NCBI GenBank assembly: GCA_029204225.1
Contig: MU832075.1
Coordinates: 1-64,000 of the forward strand
DNA length: 64,000 nt
Origin: Diphasiastrum complanatum
Taxonomy: Eukaryota > Streptophyta > Lycopodiopsida > Lycopodiales > Lycopodiaceae
Direction: 5' to 3'
A program made the position numbers and the translations under genes. A model generated the notes under the pieces. It had not been told where the DNA came from. It did not search any database and was given only the letters and a program-made list of their open reading frames with translations. Position 1 is the stretch's first letter. Each line of letters opens with the position of its first letter. Below are positions 35,741 through 51,127 of the stretch, one piece after another.

Positions 35741-36466
35741 TGTTAAGACTTGTATTATTGTTCATAAAGCTTACTTAATACAAAAAAAACCGCAAAATCA
35801 TCATACAGTAGCTTGCATTCTCCATATGTGTCATCATTACTATACAAGAGGCATAAATACGATAGTCATAAGCATAAGCCATCATCCTCTCCTATAACCT
35901 TTCATACACATGAATGTTTTCTCTTATACATACCATTACCTCTTCATTAACCAATACCCGAAGTAGAGTGTTACAATAATGACCTGAATAGTCGTCGCGT
36001 GAGAATCTTGTGAGGAAGCCATACTTGTTAACAAACAAAACTTCCTTTGAAAACTTGGTAATAGAAGTTTTTCGAGTCTAATTTTTTTCCACAACAAGAA
36101 TACCATCAAAAGTGTTGCTATTCATATTATATTTCCCTTACGAAACATTTTATCTGCTTTCAGTAACAAAGGGTTAAAAGAAACATACATATAAACTTTG
36201 TAGAGATGTTCTTCGGAATGCATACATGTATATGCGCGTAATCTGATTCCAATAATGGATTCAAGATACAACGTCACACTATGAGTCAATGTGCTAGGAT
36301 CTTGATGATACAATGATCCGTCAGTCCACAAATCCAAGTTCTTTTTTCCTTCTGCCCTATAACGGGAACGATCAGCAACATATATTGGGAGCATGAACGA
36401 GATGGGATTGAGAGGAAAAATGGGATGAAAATAATGCAGTGGTGAGTTTATATCGAGACATTCCAA
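35741..36466 (-). pseudogene. Element gene segment with DLWTDGSLYHQDP and MASSQD exons
   Basis: 36122-36466 is open: PIYVADRSRYRAEGKKNLDL, WTDGSLYHQDPSTLTHSV, TLYLESIIGIRLRAYTC. Its start aligns with the unknown gene exon at 20611-21180. Downstream lies MASSQDSHATTIQ (35984-36022) followed by GTCATT, a decayed donor. An inverted copy of this segment begins at 39890. Function unknown. Confidence 0.5.
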
Positions 36467-37230
36467 GGGGTAGATCCAAAAAGGGTTGTCCGGTATCCTA
36501 GGCTGCGTTTTGTCTAGGAACTTGTCAATAAGTGGATGGGGGAGTTTGCATTGCTCTTGCCTGAAAGGCTGCTTGTAAATGAGGGACTTTCCTTAAATGT
36601 GGGCACCTTAGAACTTGACATCATTCATAAATTTTATCTGTCTAAATTTCGCCAACCTTTTGATAAACTACATTTCGAAGTAAGAGAGATACCAAGTTTG
36701 ATAATGCAATTATCTATCAACAGAGAATTCCATGCACATATTGTATCGATGTCAATAGCATTCCATTCATTAGAATTTTTGTTGTTGTTCCAGGACCATT
36801 GGAAATCCTTGACCTTTGATATTTATTTATAGTAAAGGGTATAGGATTAGTTTCCTTATAACCGTCTTCAGCCCATCCGGCCCATCTAGGGTTATATTTT
36901 TGTAACATTTGGAAATATCCATGGCTTCCATATAGTAAATCTCTTTTGGTATATTCAAATAGAAGTCAACAGAGGATTCACATTGCCAAAGTAAAGTTCC
37001 CATTTAGGTAGCTCTTGTATGTTTTCGCCTTAAGGCCTGCACCTTCCATAATGAAAGGATGCAACATCTCAGAACCCCTGTTAGGAATTTAGCAAGTCCA
37101 GAAAAATAGCACTCATGGGCATTTGTGATCCATCTGAAAGAGTTTTTATGAGCTTTAAAAGTGCATACGAGGTAGGGAAGTTCTTTTAAATATATGAACT
37201 CGAAACTATCATTTTCAACACAATGGATTA
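36467..37230 (-). pseudogene. YIDD reverse transcriptase, copy 2 (decayed, 5' truncated)
   Basis: On the minus strand: LKELPYLVCTFKAHKN and FRWITNAHECYFSGLAKF (37070-37200), WQCESSVDFYLNIPKEI, AMDISKCYKNITLDGPDGL (motif A), then heavily mutated motif B/C DNA, and IPDNPFWIYPLECLDIN at 36470. Same blocks as copy 1 in the same order. Joined at 36467 to the DLWTDGS segment instead of the thumb region. Confidence 0.7.
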
Positions 37231-37744
37231 GTCATTTCATGATAGACACAATGCTAAACTATAAAATGTTTACATAATCAAATGAAGAAAACAACCCAAA
37301 ATTTACCTAATCTATGTCAACATCCACTTGCAATTGTACCACTAAAAAATAATTGGTGTACACAACTAAAAAATTCTTTTGTTGTACACATTGCAAGTAA
37401 CAAAAGTAGAGTATTAATATCATGATAGACACAAAGTGAAAAGAACAAAAATACTAAGAATCCTATGAAAAAGTAATCAAAATTAGCTTATTTAGATGGA
37501 CTTAATCTTTATTTCACCAACAGACTTTGTAATTGTTGGTATCTCTCTGATAGCTCTTGGACGAAGAGCATCAATTTCTCTATGTGAATTTAGCAGAATT
37601 CAACTTAACACAAAAAATGTGATACACGTTCTTTATCAATTTTGATCGATATAATATTCAAGCTCCAGTGACAACTGCATCAAAACTTTAGAATCAATCT
37701 TTAGGACATGTACACAACCCATTTACAAAATTGATGGGATTCAA
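37231..37744. other. Intergenic, nothing identified
   Basis: AT-rich; no gene or repeat end seen. Confidence 0.35.
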
Positions 37745-37925
37745 GAAAAAATGACTTCGGACGCAACAAGTTTTATACATTTTTTCGCATGTGCAAAGGA
37801 TGGCGGGGCTACCACGTGTCATCACCCGAACTTGACAAATGCCATTCATATATATTATTATGACCTAATAATTGTTTGCACGTGCAAAAGTCTACGTGCA
37901 ACCACGTGTCAACAAGCTATTCGTC
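37745..37925. promoter_or_regulatory. CACGTG box cluster upstream of module T copy 3
   Basis: ACCACGTGTCATC, GCACGTGCAAA, TACGTGCAACC and CCACGTGTCAAC within about 130 bases. Composition parallels 9954-10150. Promoter role is inference. Confidence 0.4.
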
Positions 37926-37929
37926 CACA

Positions 37930-38910
<981 letters not shown>

Positions 38911-39889
38911 ACATGCACGATGCTCTAGGCTATACAACTTTACCATGTCAATGTATTTGTAACCATGACAAATGGTTTTTTAGCTACCGTATGATGTATA
39001 TGGTTTTTTTGTGACAAATTTCAGAATTCAAATGTTTACTTTTCCTCCAATTTACACTCCATCAAAAGTCTATATAAGAAATGCAGAATTACCAACACCC
39101 ACACTTTGCTTCTCTCTGCCCATCCTCTTCTCATTCTGCCTATGGCTCTCTATTTGGCACAAGCACAAGAACTGGTATGCTTCTACATATTTGCTTCTTA
39201 CTTATGGTAGCATAAGCATTATTTTCTTTCATATGCTTTGTTTAGAAGAAAAATGATGGCATAAAGAGGGCGTTGGATCGCGATCAACACCCTCTGAGTA
39301 GATCTTATTTACTATGCATGTTTACCACACTAATCAAAGAAGGATTTAGGCTGGGAAATGCTATGGTATGGCCTCATGGCTATGTCATGTCGATGTTCCC
39401 ATCACTTTATGTAAGATATATGGCAAACTACTTGCCAACTACACGATTGATAGTGCGCTGGCAGCGCGCTACTATTGCATGCGAGCTCATGCGCTGGCTT
39501 GATATACATTATGTGACAAATGTATGATAATGATAATGTGCTGGCAGCACACGACGACCTCATGCAACCCTTTGCATGTATGGCTCGTTTGATAGGTATT
39601 ATTATGCATAAACAGGCCGGATGGGACAGCGATGAACCTACTGTCACAATATGTGATTGAGTACACCTCTTCTCACATAACTATGAGGCTCTTTTAGCAC
39701 TAAAAGGGCAACGATCACTACATTGCTGTTTGTTTATTTGAATGTCTCTTCAATGGTAATGCAGATGTATAACTGGCCACTTGTATGATACTTGATTTTG
39801 TATAAGTCTGATATGCACCACATGAGCTATGAATTATGTTAAGAGATGATGAGTAAATGCAATATGATGCTTATTTGATAACAGAGCTT
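38911..39889. other. No recognisable gene
   Basis: Short open frames without family resemblance. GTGCTGGCAGCACACG-type words recur near 39457 and 39537. A TATATAAG lies at about 39071 but has no gene behind it that I can support. Confidence 0.3.
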
Positions 39890-41487
39890 TCTACTGTGAC
39901 ATTGTATCTCGAATCCATTATTGGAATCGGATTACACGCATATACAGGTATGCATTCCAAAGAACATCTCTACAAAGTGTATATGTATGTTTTTTTTCAG
40001 CCCTTTGTTACTGAAAGCAAAGAAAATGTTTCGTAAGGGAAATATAGTACGAATAGCAACACTTTTGATGCTATTATTGTTAAGGAAAAAATTAGACTCG
40101 AAAAACTTCTATTACCAAGTTTTCGAAGGAAGTTTCGTTGTATGGCTTCCTCACAAGATTCTCACACGACAATTATTTAGGTCAGTATTGTAACACTCTG
40201 CTTTGGGTATTGGTTAATGAAGAGGTAATGGTATGTATAAGAGGAAACATTCACGTGTATGAAAGGTCATAGGAGAGGATGATGGCTTATGCTTATGAAT
40301 ATCGTATTTATGCCTCTTCTATAGTAATGATGGCACATATGGAGAATGCAAGCTACTCATATGATGATTTTGGGATTTATTTTGTATTAAGTAAGCTTTA
40401 TGAACAATAATACAAGTATTAACAACCTACGTGCCCTTAAAAGTGTGGAGAAAGTACAAAAAAGACCAAGAGTGGATCTTAATCTGATCCTCAAGAGGGA
40501 TTGGTTGTCAGATTACTTGATCTATCAATCTACTTGAGATTAAGATCAATCTAGATCAATTCTAGACACAAAATCCTAACAAGAACAATCATTAATTGAA
40601 GGTAGGTGTACTTTCTAGTTTCCCACGTGTGAAACCATGTCTGAGTACGGACTCCAACCTGAAAATCAAGTACACATTGATAGAACCTCAAAACAATCAA
40701 AACAAATGGAGAGAATCACTCAAAATTGCTTCCAAAACCAAGATTGGTGTCTCACAATGATTATGGCCAAATGTGGCTCTGTATATACAATAAGTGGGAG
40801 CTCGTGGTACTGATCATCCCTTTGATCCCACATGTGTGAAGGTGCTTTGTCATATGATGATTCATCATGCAAAACTGACACTTGGACAAAACTTTCTATT
40901 TTGAGCACTTTGGTCCATTTTCCTTCTATATGGAGATCTACTTGAAAATCTTCTAGAAGTCAAAATTCGTCTACTTCAGCTTATTCCACACATGTGAGCT
41001 GTCCTCTACACATGGGATGTGACACCTAACCAAAGGATGTGGCTCATGCAATCAATAGATTGATGCCATGTGTCATATGTCTAGAAAACTAGTTTTTGGC
41101 CTTTTTAGCCACTAGAACTTGAATTAAATCATATGTACAACCTATATGATTATGGTACATGACAAGTACACTATTTTCACACGTGAGAACAGACTCCACA
41201 CATGTGTAATCATCCTATATACAAGATTTTTGGCCTCTACCAAGCTTATTTTTGCATTTTTCACAAAAAGTAAATGAATTTGTACAAGGGATCGTGGCAT
41301 TTGTAGGGATTGGTATGGCACAGATTTGTCCTAATCCGATTACAAATGTTGGGATAAAATACTTGTTTGAAATACGTACTGGTAAAAGATAATAGACAAA
41401 TGCCTATTATGGGTTCAGATATTGGGATGGGATGGATATCTATTATGGGTTCAGATATTGGGATGGGTTCAGATATCTTCTCACTAT
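39890..41487 (+). mobile_element. Inverted copy of the 35.4-36.3 kb element segment, split by a solo LTR
   Basis: Plus-strand copy of the minus-strand segment at about 36290-35440. Order: TCTCGAATCCATTATTGGAATC, MASSQDSHTTII (40142), GGGTATTGGTTAATGAAGAGG, then GCCCTTAAAAG. It is interrupted by the LTR at 40444-41265 and resumes with AATGAATTTGTACAAGGGATC through the GGGTTCAGATATTGGGATGG words. Ends near 41487. The GGTTCAGATATTGGGATGG unit is doubled here. Confidence 0.75.
40444..41265 (-). mobile_element. Solo LTR, family A, with AAAAG target duplication
   Basis: 822 bp, TGTGGAGAAAG to TTTTTCACA on the plus strand. AAAAG at 40439-40443 and 41266-41270. Inverted homologue of 56629-57452. The surrounding element sequence is continuous across it. 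Confidence 0.9.
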
Positions 41488-41534
41488 GGGAGTTGGAATA
41501 CATAGCAAATGTGACTTCCTTTGTGAAGTTAGGT

Positions 41535-41830
41535 GGATTTAGAATTTAACTCATCCTTTTTGTCCTAAAATGAAACCCTAGTCTATTTTCTAGAGTCATA
41601 CTTGGTAGGTGACTAGTTGATCAATTTTCACCTTAAGCTTAGGTGTAGGTCCTATAATCTAGGAATCACTACCAAAATGACATGACCAACCTTATAGACC
41701 TGACCTAACCTAATCTAGGATGGTTTTCTCATGTGGCATCATGGCCTCACATGTGTGGGACCCACTTATGTACAAAATTTTCATTATTCTACATGGTTTT
41801 TTATCAAGCTAGATTTGGCAATTTCTCACA
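41535..41830 (-). repeat. Truncated family B LTR
   Basis: On the minus strand begins TGTGAGAAATTGCCAAATC at 41830, followed by the GTGAGGCC, GGTTAGGTCAGGTC and GGTAGTGATTCCTA words of the B LTRs at 56516 and 61005. Broken off near 41535. Confidence 0.75.
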
Positions 41831-41879
41831 AAACCTCTCAAAAAACCTAGATCAATCCTAGATCTAGCCCCCAAGCCAT

Positions 41880-42225
41880 GCCATGTCAATGCTAGATAAA
41901 AACTATGCTTTCCTAACCTCTTTTGATGAACCTACATGTGTAGATGAAGCAAGAAAAGGAGAGAAGTGGATTCAGGCAATGGATCTTGAGTATCAAGTTC
42001 TTATGAAGAATGACACATGGAGATTGGTGGAACTTCCAAAGGACAAGAAGTCTATTGGATGCAAGTGGATCGTCAAACAGAGAGGGTAAATCAAGTGTTG
42101 AAGGATATGCTTCGTGCATACGTCAGCAAGAAGCAGACTAATTGGGAGGTGAAGACAAACCAAGATGGATCAATCATGATCCCAAGTATACGGGTTCCTG
42201 TGGTTACCATTGAACTTGTATAATG
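41880..42225 (+). pseudogene. Copia RT fragment containing a Ty3/gypsy integrase patch
   Basis: Copia RT N-terminus: FLTSFDEPTCVDEARKGEKW, NDTWRLVELPKDKKSIGCKW, then IV. At about 42069-42148 roughly 80 bases encode QTERVNQVLKDMLRAYVSKK and QTNWE, characteristic of gypsy integrase. The copia text then resumes as VKTNQDGSI. The flanks of the patch share GTCAAA/GTGAAG-like words. Confidence 0.75.
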
Positions 42226-42229
42226 AAAT

Positions 42230-43860
42230 TTGGAATTTCACGAACGTTGTCCTTTGGCTCGCTCCCCATCTATCCTGTAGTGGAATCAGGAATTTCGTCT
42301 TCATTGGCTAGGTTAGATTGCATAGAAGACTTATCACTTGAATGATCTATCATGGAATTCAAACAATCGACCATGTCTAAGGCCTCCATCCAATCAACTA
42401 TCTAGGTTTGGGAGTTGTCACCTCCAACATCTCAAATGTTCTGATCCATATCTTCTTCTTCAATTCACTCGGTGGTAGTCAAACTTGCTATCTTTCACTG
42501 TTGATCTGCTAGTTTTACTACCCAAGTGGCGAGATCAACCTTCACTATTGTCTCCCGATTCTACAAGATAATTCATCCTTTTTTCCAATCATGGAGAGCA
42601 TGCATCGCAGAGCATGCGTCGTTCGAGAAGAACTTCATATGACTATTGGGTATTGGGTAGGTCTAGGATGACAAAGTTGATCAGGAACATCGACAATCTT
42701 CACGTGAACATCTCTTGTCATGCCAATAGATCGCATGGTCGATTGATCGGCCAATTTGATGGTAAAGAACACCGAGACCATTCCTTATAGATTCCAAGAT
42801 CACTTTACAATGTAGACAAGATAATGTTTACTCTAGATCTACCATCAATGATAGTAGATTCCTTTGCAAATCCCTTATGCTCGATAGGTAACATATGTTA
42901 GAGGCATCAGTTTCCCATCTACTGTCGATGCTATGGACCTGTTGGATGTTATTTTTGTCCTCTACTCCATCACTATGGATAGGTTCTAGAGACTCTGGTT
43001 CATGGCAGGGAGTAGGGGTCGGTTGTGAATATATCCCTTTCGGAGCCTCGACCATTTTTTCAAATCATTCTAGAGATTTGGGAACATGGTCCCTAGGGGT
43101 ACACCTATTATGGAAGTTAGGAGTTCTTGTAGTTCTATCCTTTCTCTTACTTCTAGATCAGGGGTAGCGTTTTCTTGGGGCTCACTTGGATATTGCCTAA
43201 ACACCTATGGGATGGCTATTTTGATCAGAGGGCTTACTGGCTCTCTGGTGGGGATGTGTACTCGAGTGGAGATGGAATCAAGTTGGGGCGCCTTCTCTCG
43301 ATATTTCTCCTGTTGGTATTTGGCACGCTCCGCCTCTACCCATTTGTTCATTGAGCCACATGATCGTGTTCCCAATTAGGTGTGATTCAGATCTATCTAC
43401 TGCCAGCTCGGCGAAGAATAATATCAAAAATAGAAGGCCAAATGACTGTTCATCTAGTTGCTGGTAATCTTTTGTAAAAAATTCACAACTTTCTACAAAA
43501 ATATCAGTTCCCTAAGAAGAACCTTTGTCTAAACTTTTGCCAAAGTCTGTGTCAGTCCTACTTACTATTTGTGATAATCAATGAGTTGGGCGAACGTTTT
43601 TGTCAAGGCCATTTGTCATATTGACCTATTTTTGCCAAAAAGAGGTCTTTTTGCAAAAATAACAGTATTACTCTTGCAACCTTTGTCAAAACCTTTGTTG
43701 GCTTTTTTAAGGATTCTAAATATAGTAAATCATCATCTGAGAGATCAACGATGATAAAAAAATAGTACAAACACTATTTAGGCCTTTATTGACAAATATA
43801 AATATATCTCTAAGTTGAGATTTCATCTTGGCCTCAAAATTGCCAAATAAACAATCAAAC
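42230..43860. other. Probable decayed retroelement DNA, not classified
   Basis: No secure domain. The minus strand from about 43360 to 42830 has proline/glutamate-rich text reminiscent of gypsy gag linkers, but with stops. Nothing else supported. Confidence 0.25.
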
Positions 43861-43863
43861 TAG

Positions 43864-44640
43864 TTGACAATTTTTCACAACTTTGAAGCACTTTGCAAAG
43901 AGCATGGAATCAAGAGAAAATTCACACAAGTTCACATGTCACATAGCAATGGGGTAGCTATGAGAAACATTCGCACCATTGTGGACAACGTGGGGTCAAT
44001 GATGAAGCAAATGAGCTTGCCAAATTTCTGTTGGTCAAAGGCATGTAATGCGGCAATGTTCTTGCAAAATAGGAGCCCCACTATTATGGTTCCCAATGTG
44101 ACTTTGAATAAGCACTCATGGGAATGAATCCAAAGATCGCTAAGTTTCGCATTAATGGGTGCAAAGCTTATGTGCATGTGCCAAAGGAGGAGCGAAACAA
44201 ACTTGATGCAAAGTCAATCAAGTGCATCTTTGTTGGGTATGATGAGAGGATGAAGGCATACATGTTATTTGATCTAGTAATGAGGAAGATCCACATTAGT
44301 AAGGTCGTGATCTTTGATGAGATGCATAGATTTGATGAAGACAATCATGCAAAGGGTCATGATGGTGAAATCAAGAGACTTCCTACAATCTTAGAAGAAG
44401 ATAAGGATGGTGAACGGAAATCGAGCATGAGGATCAAGTCCATGAAGAGGATCATAATCCAACTCCACCCATTTATGAGCCAAGGGGAAGATATTTACAT
44501 ATTGGTGCTATAAGGGAGAACATGTGGGAATTGAGAGATTGTACTTGGACACTCCTTGGGATAACTACTCGCCAAGAAGTGTATCACCTAATTTGAAAGT
44601 GCCTAAATGGTATGAAACCATTATGAAGGATACAAATTGT
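43864..44640 (+). pseudogene. Copia integrase C-terminus and linker fragment
   Basis: Reads CKEHGIKRKFTQVHMSHSNG, MRNIRTIVDNVGSMMKQMSL, CWSKACNAAMFLQNRSP (integrase end). After a one-base shift near 44115 it continues GCKAYVHVPKEERNKLDAKS, IKCIFVGYDERMKAYMLFD and the acidic linker. A second shift follows LVL at 44513. The family differs from copia-1. Confidence 0.8.
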
Positions 44641-45067
44641 TTCCCTCCAATTTTTGACACATGTTTCATTTTCATTTCTAATACAAGTAGGTTGGCCCGC
44701 TTATGGAATGGATGTGGAATGTCCTTGCTCTCTATCTCTTTTCCTCCATCTCTCATGTTTTGTTTGTGGTTGTTAATTTTTGAATTTGATTATTGTTGGA
44801 TTCGCTGTTTCTTATGCTTTTTGGGAGAGAGAAAGGGAGAGAGAAAAGAGTAAGCTTCTATCTTTGTGGATTCAGTGTTCATGGTTGTAGGGTTAATGCT
44901 AGTGTTAATGGATCTTATTGTTAATTGTGGATCATCAATGCATGCTGGATTTTGATCTATGCTACATGGGATCATGAACCTCCGCGTGACATCTAACCTC
45001 GTCTCCTGATGCTTGTGTGCTTGGATGTTGGGTTGAGGCTAGGGTAGGAAATAGCCCCACAACACAC

Positions 45068-45272
45068 CACTACTAGATCAGACATTTGTTATGATGTCAG
45101 TCTTGTGAGTCAATTTATGGGATCACCTACATTGAAGCATTGGAAAGTAGCTAAGCGCATTCTAAGGTCTAGACTACTCAAGACGATTTGATTTGCCAAA
45201 GTTGAAAGGCTATGTAGATGCTAATTGGGGTGGCAGTATAGATAATAGAAGATCTACCACTGGCTATGTTTT
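45068..45272 (+). pseudogene. Copia RT/RNase H fragment
   Basis: SDICYDVSLVSQFMGSPTLK HWKVAKRILR (split here for length), then shifted GYVDANWGGSIDNRRSTTGY and VF, ending abruptly at 45272 against the minus-strand gag piece. Confidence 0.75.
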
Positions 45273-45386
45273 TGATCTTGTACCTTCTTGAATTAGATTT
45301 GCTACTTGCTTGCCTTGTGCCTCTTTCTTCTTGAAGCACTCCAATCTTTCACTTGCCTCCAATAGGTAGTCTCCTATTGATGCCAT
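45270..45386 (-). pseudogene. Internally deleted copia gag (element H)
   Basis: MASIGDYLLEASERL matches the copia-1 Gag start (MGSVGAYLLEASERL) and then jumps directly to ECFKKKEAQGKQ, the text after the zinc knuckle's last Cys. An in-frame deletion has removed about 250 residues. Its leader lies at 45390-46348 and its LTR at 46362. Confidence 0.65.
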
Positions 45387-46347
45387 GATGAGAAAGCTCT
45401 TATACACAAAGTACACGTGTGAAATGACTCTAAAAATTGATTTTATGACTCTCAAGACACTAGATTTGAACGAATCCAAAATCTAAAAATATTTACAAAA
45501 GATCTAGATCACAAATCTTAGAATAAATCTTCACCAAAATCTAATCACCTTGGAAAATAGACCTTGTCTAGATCACAAAGATTAGGGCTCTCAAGAATTG
45601 AATCAAAACACAAAAAAAATCAAATTCAAACACTCCTATTGGACTCACTTAGATCCAAAGACTCTGATCCGAAGAGTTGATTTGGATGTGATATGTTTTG
45701 ATACCAATCTATGTCCTAGCTTTCCATCAATCTTGACTAGAAAAATTGGATGAAATTTACACCTAGAGGTTCACCAAGATCTCAACCAAAATTGTACACT
45801 CAAATACGGAATCCTCCCTGTTCTAGACACTTAATGGAATCACTACTTGATCCTCATTCTCTCACAAATAAAGCTTGACTAGAATCAATTTGAGTTCATA
45901 CAATGATATATCAATTCTACACACAAAAGTTGAGATCTTAGACCTTCACAAGCTCTCAAAGATCCATTCTCCTCTCCATGTCTTGATTTCATTTCAGACT
46001 TTCACAAATGACTTTTTGGCACCTAAATTACACATTATAATAATAGATTGGATGATCCAAACCCAAATGCACCCATAGATTTGAGATCTTTGTAGATTTG
46101 CCAATTCCTAGCACAAGGAATTTCACCAAAATGTTACAACATGCCAATTCGAGACATAAAAAAACTAACTTTCACACTGGTCCATCAGACGCACACATGG
46201 AAAAGGCACCTAAAGTCAAAACAAATGATGGATCCCAAATTTGCAATGCTACCACTTAATAGACACTCACATTCTCAAAACAAGCTTTTTTCTTCAAAAA
46301 TTGCTAATTTTGGACTCTCTTTGGATCAAACACTCAAAACTTGGACT

Positions 46348-46720
46348 TGGCTCTAATAGCATGTTAAAACTAATGACATTTAGCACGATAAATGTATCAA
46401 TTCAATTAACAAGAGTATTTGGTTGCATTCCTATCTTCATCTCCATCAAAACTAGCACCTATAATTGACACAGTGTAGATCTATAAGCAAGAGCAATCTA
46501 TACAAAGTGTTCTATGTTTTGGTCCACATGTGTGAAAATAGGTAGAGTACGGATAGACAACAACAATTAGACCACAAGTAGAGAATTGACACATGTACAT
46601 GCTAGAATGCTTTTTAGAAATTTAACATAGCCAAATGCATACGTAGACAAGACATGCATCTACTAGAAGCTTATCATTCTCCTAGCCAAATCTTCCAAGT
46701 TGTGATCTAAATCCAAAGCG
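46348..46720 (-). mobile_element. LTR 'H' 3' end with primer-binding site
   Basis: On the minus strand the LTR ends GTTTTAACA (46362), followed by TGCTATTAGAGCC (46361-46349) as primer site, then leader and the deleted gag. Contains CACATGTGTGAAAAT. Its start is not resolved, somewhere before the CT tract at 46861. Confidence 0.6.
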
Positions 46721-46857
46721 GCATGGGTTGCATACAATGTTCCAAAAGGCTCCCAAAATCCACCCATTCTCCACTCATGGCAGGCCAATGGGCCTTCGTG
46801 AAAACTATAATCCCCCCCCCCCCCCAAAAAAAAGAAAAACAGAAAAAAGGATATTTG

Positions 46858-48410
<1,553 letters not shown>

Positions 48411-48463
48411 GTGCAGTTTTGTTTAAATTTGTTAGGTTTAAAAACACACACACACATCAAAAC

Positions 48464-49340
48464 CATGGTGTCATCTAGGAGACCTAGATTTACAATAGAC
48501 TTTGTCATTCTTCGTAATGAGAGGGACAAAGTAGGAAACTGGATATCAAGAAAATATGTGAAACACACTCAGGTATTGATGCATCCATCATCAAAAGAAA
48601 CATTTCAACAAAAGAAAAAGACAAAATTATCTTTCAAATCCTATTGGAAAGCTAGAATTCTTGACTTCATAGCATCTCCAAGAGGACAATTCATTGCATC
48701 AGTGTTAGTTCAACATGTTTATATACATTATGAACTAAGTGCTCAATCTGTGAATCCAAGTGATCATAGGAAATGCAATTGTAAGTATTTGAATCATTAT
48801 AGTTTTACCTTCTTTTTATCCAGCAAATTTTTTTAGTTTGTATTTTAAAATCTTAAAATTTATTGTATTTTACAGATTTATATCCATGAAATATTAATGT
48901 TGGGAGCCCACACAGTCACTTGCCGATATATTGGATGTCATACATTCATATAGAGAAAAATTGTAGTATCAAGGGATATCTCCAAAAGAACTTGCTGATA
49001 ACTATATTAACTTTTATGAGTCGTTTTACATTCCAGATATGCATGAATGACGAATGGATTATTATTGATAGCACTATTTCAGAATAATTTTGATGCAAGC
49101 TCTTTATTGATGTAAAGAATTCAATGAAAATAAGTACTGGATCCAAAAATATTCAGTTAAGTTGGTTTATTTTTCTGAATGTATTTGTTGGTTTCTTTTC
49201 AAGTGCAAATGTGCATAGAACACCGACTTTATTTGTTTGTAAAAATTTGTTAGAGGACACCTTGTCAGAGCTTATGGACAAAGGTTGGGATTGTAAATGA
49301 TATAGAGTGTTGAATTAAAAAAGAATCCATTTGCTTTCGA
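48464..49340 (+). pseudogene. Unidentified gene fragment with splice signals
   Basis: Open from MVSSRRPRFTIDFVILRNER through FKSYWKARILDFIASPRGQF to NPSDHRKCNC, followed by a donor GTAAGT (48783). After an acceptor TTTTACAG at 48873, broken frames read PKELADNYINFYESFYIPDM and FVCKNLLEDTLSELMDKGWD. Looks like a decayed two-exon gene of unknown family, possibly another piece of the spliced elements. Confidence 0.35.
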
Positions 49341-49732
49341 TATCAAATCCAAAGGAAAATGTTGAGTCTTAGTTTTAACTATCAAAGATGGAAAAAGACA
49401 AGTAGATCAAGACATGGAACAAAATGTGCACAGTAATAGAAAGCATATTGATGTAATATACAAAGATGAACTTCTTAGTACTATTGAGGTGGAAGAAGAT
49501 TCACTATGTCAGAAAGGAGCTTTTCCTATTACAAAACAAGATTCTTGAATATTTCAAATCCATTGTTCATGAGAAATTGGTAAGTCTTTATGAATTATAG
49601 TTGACAGAGTTTTGTACATTGATTGTCAATAAGAATGAATCATGCTTCTGTGCAATATTCAATAATACAGCTTTTTCTTTTTCTTTTGTTTTTCACAAAC
49701 ACATAAAAGCAAATAATGAATAGTGATAGAAA

Positions 49733-50586
<854 letters not shown>

Positions 50587-50591
50587 AGAAA

Positions 50592-51121
50592 CTAGCAAGG
50601 CCCACTTTTTCTAAAGGAATTCTAGGGCTCAAACATTTTCTAATATCAGAAATTGCTTTTTTGTAGGTACGTAAAAGACGAGCATCTTATCAAATGTATA
50701 GACATTGGCGAACATATCAAAAGTGGAAGAGCATTAGAATCAATAGTCAGATCATTACAAGTCAGATCATAGTGGAAGAGCATTAGAATCAATAGTCAGA
50801 TCATCATTATTGAAATGGCCATAAAGAAAGAGACAAGTTATAAAATAAAAATCCCATTGATGGATTGTGTACATGTCTAAATATATATATTTTTTATCAA
50901 AGCAATCAAAAGCTATCTATTCATCTATTTTTTCTTTTTCTGAACTAGAAATTGGCTGCTCTTGTATGTTCATTAGGAAGGAATTCGACCCCTTGCTCTT
51001 CGTATATGATTACATCTACAGCCATTGCTATTTGGAATGTAGGCAAAGGAATTGTCTTCTTCTTTCAACATTTCAAGGCCTTATTATCAGGGACAAAAAA
51101 AATTGGCATTTGAAAGAAAAG
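50592..51121. other. Intergenic with a 50-bp tandem duplication
   Basis: AGTGGAAGAGCATTAGAATC recurs at 50722 and 50771. No gene. Confidence 0.4.
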
Positions 51122-51127
51122 TCTTGA

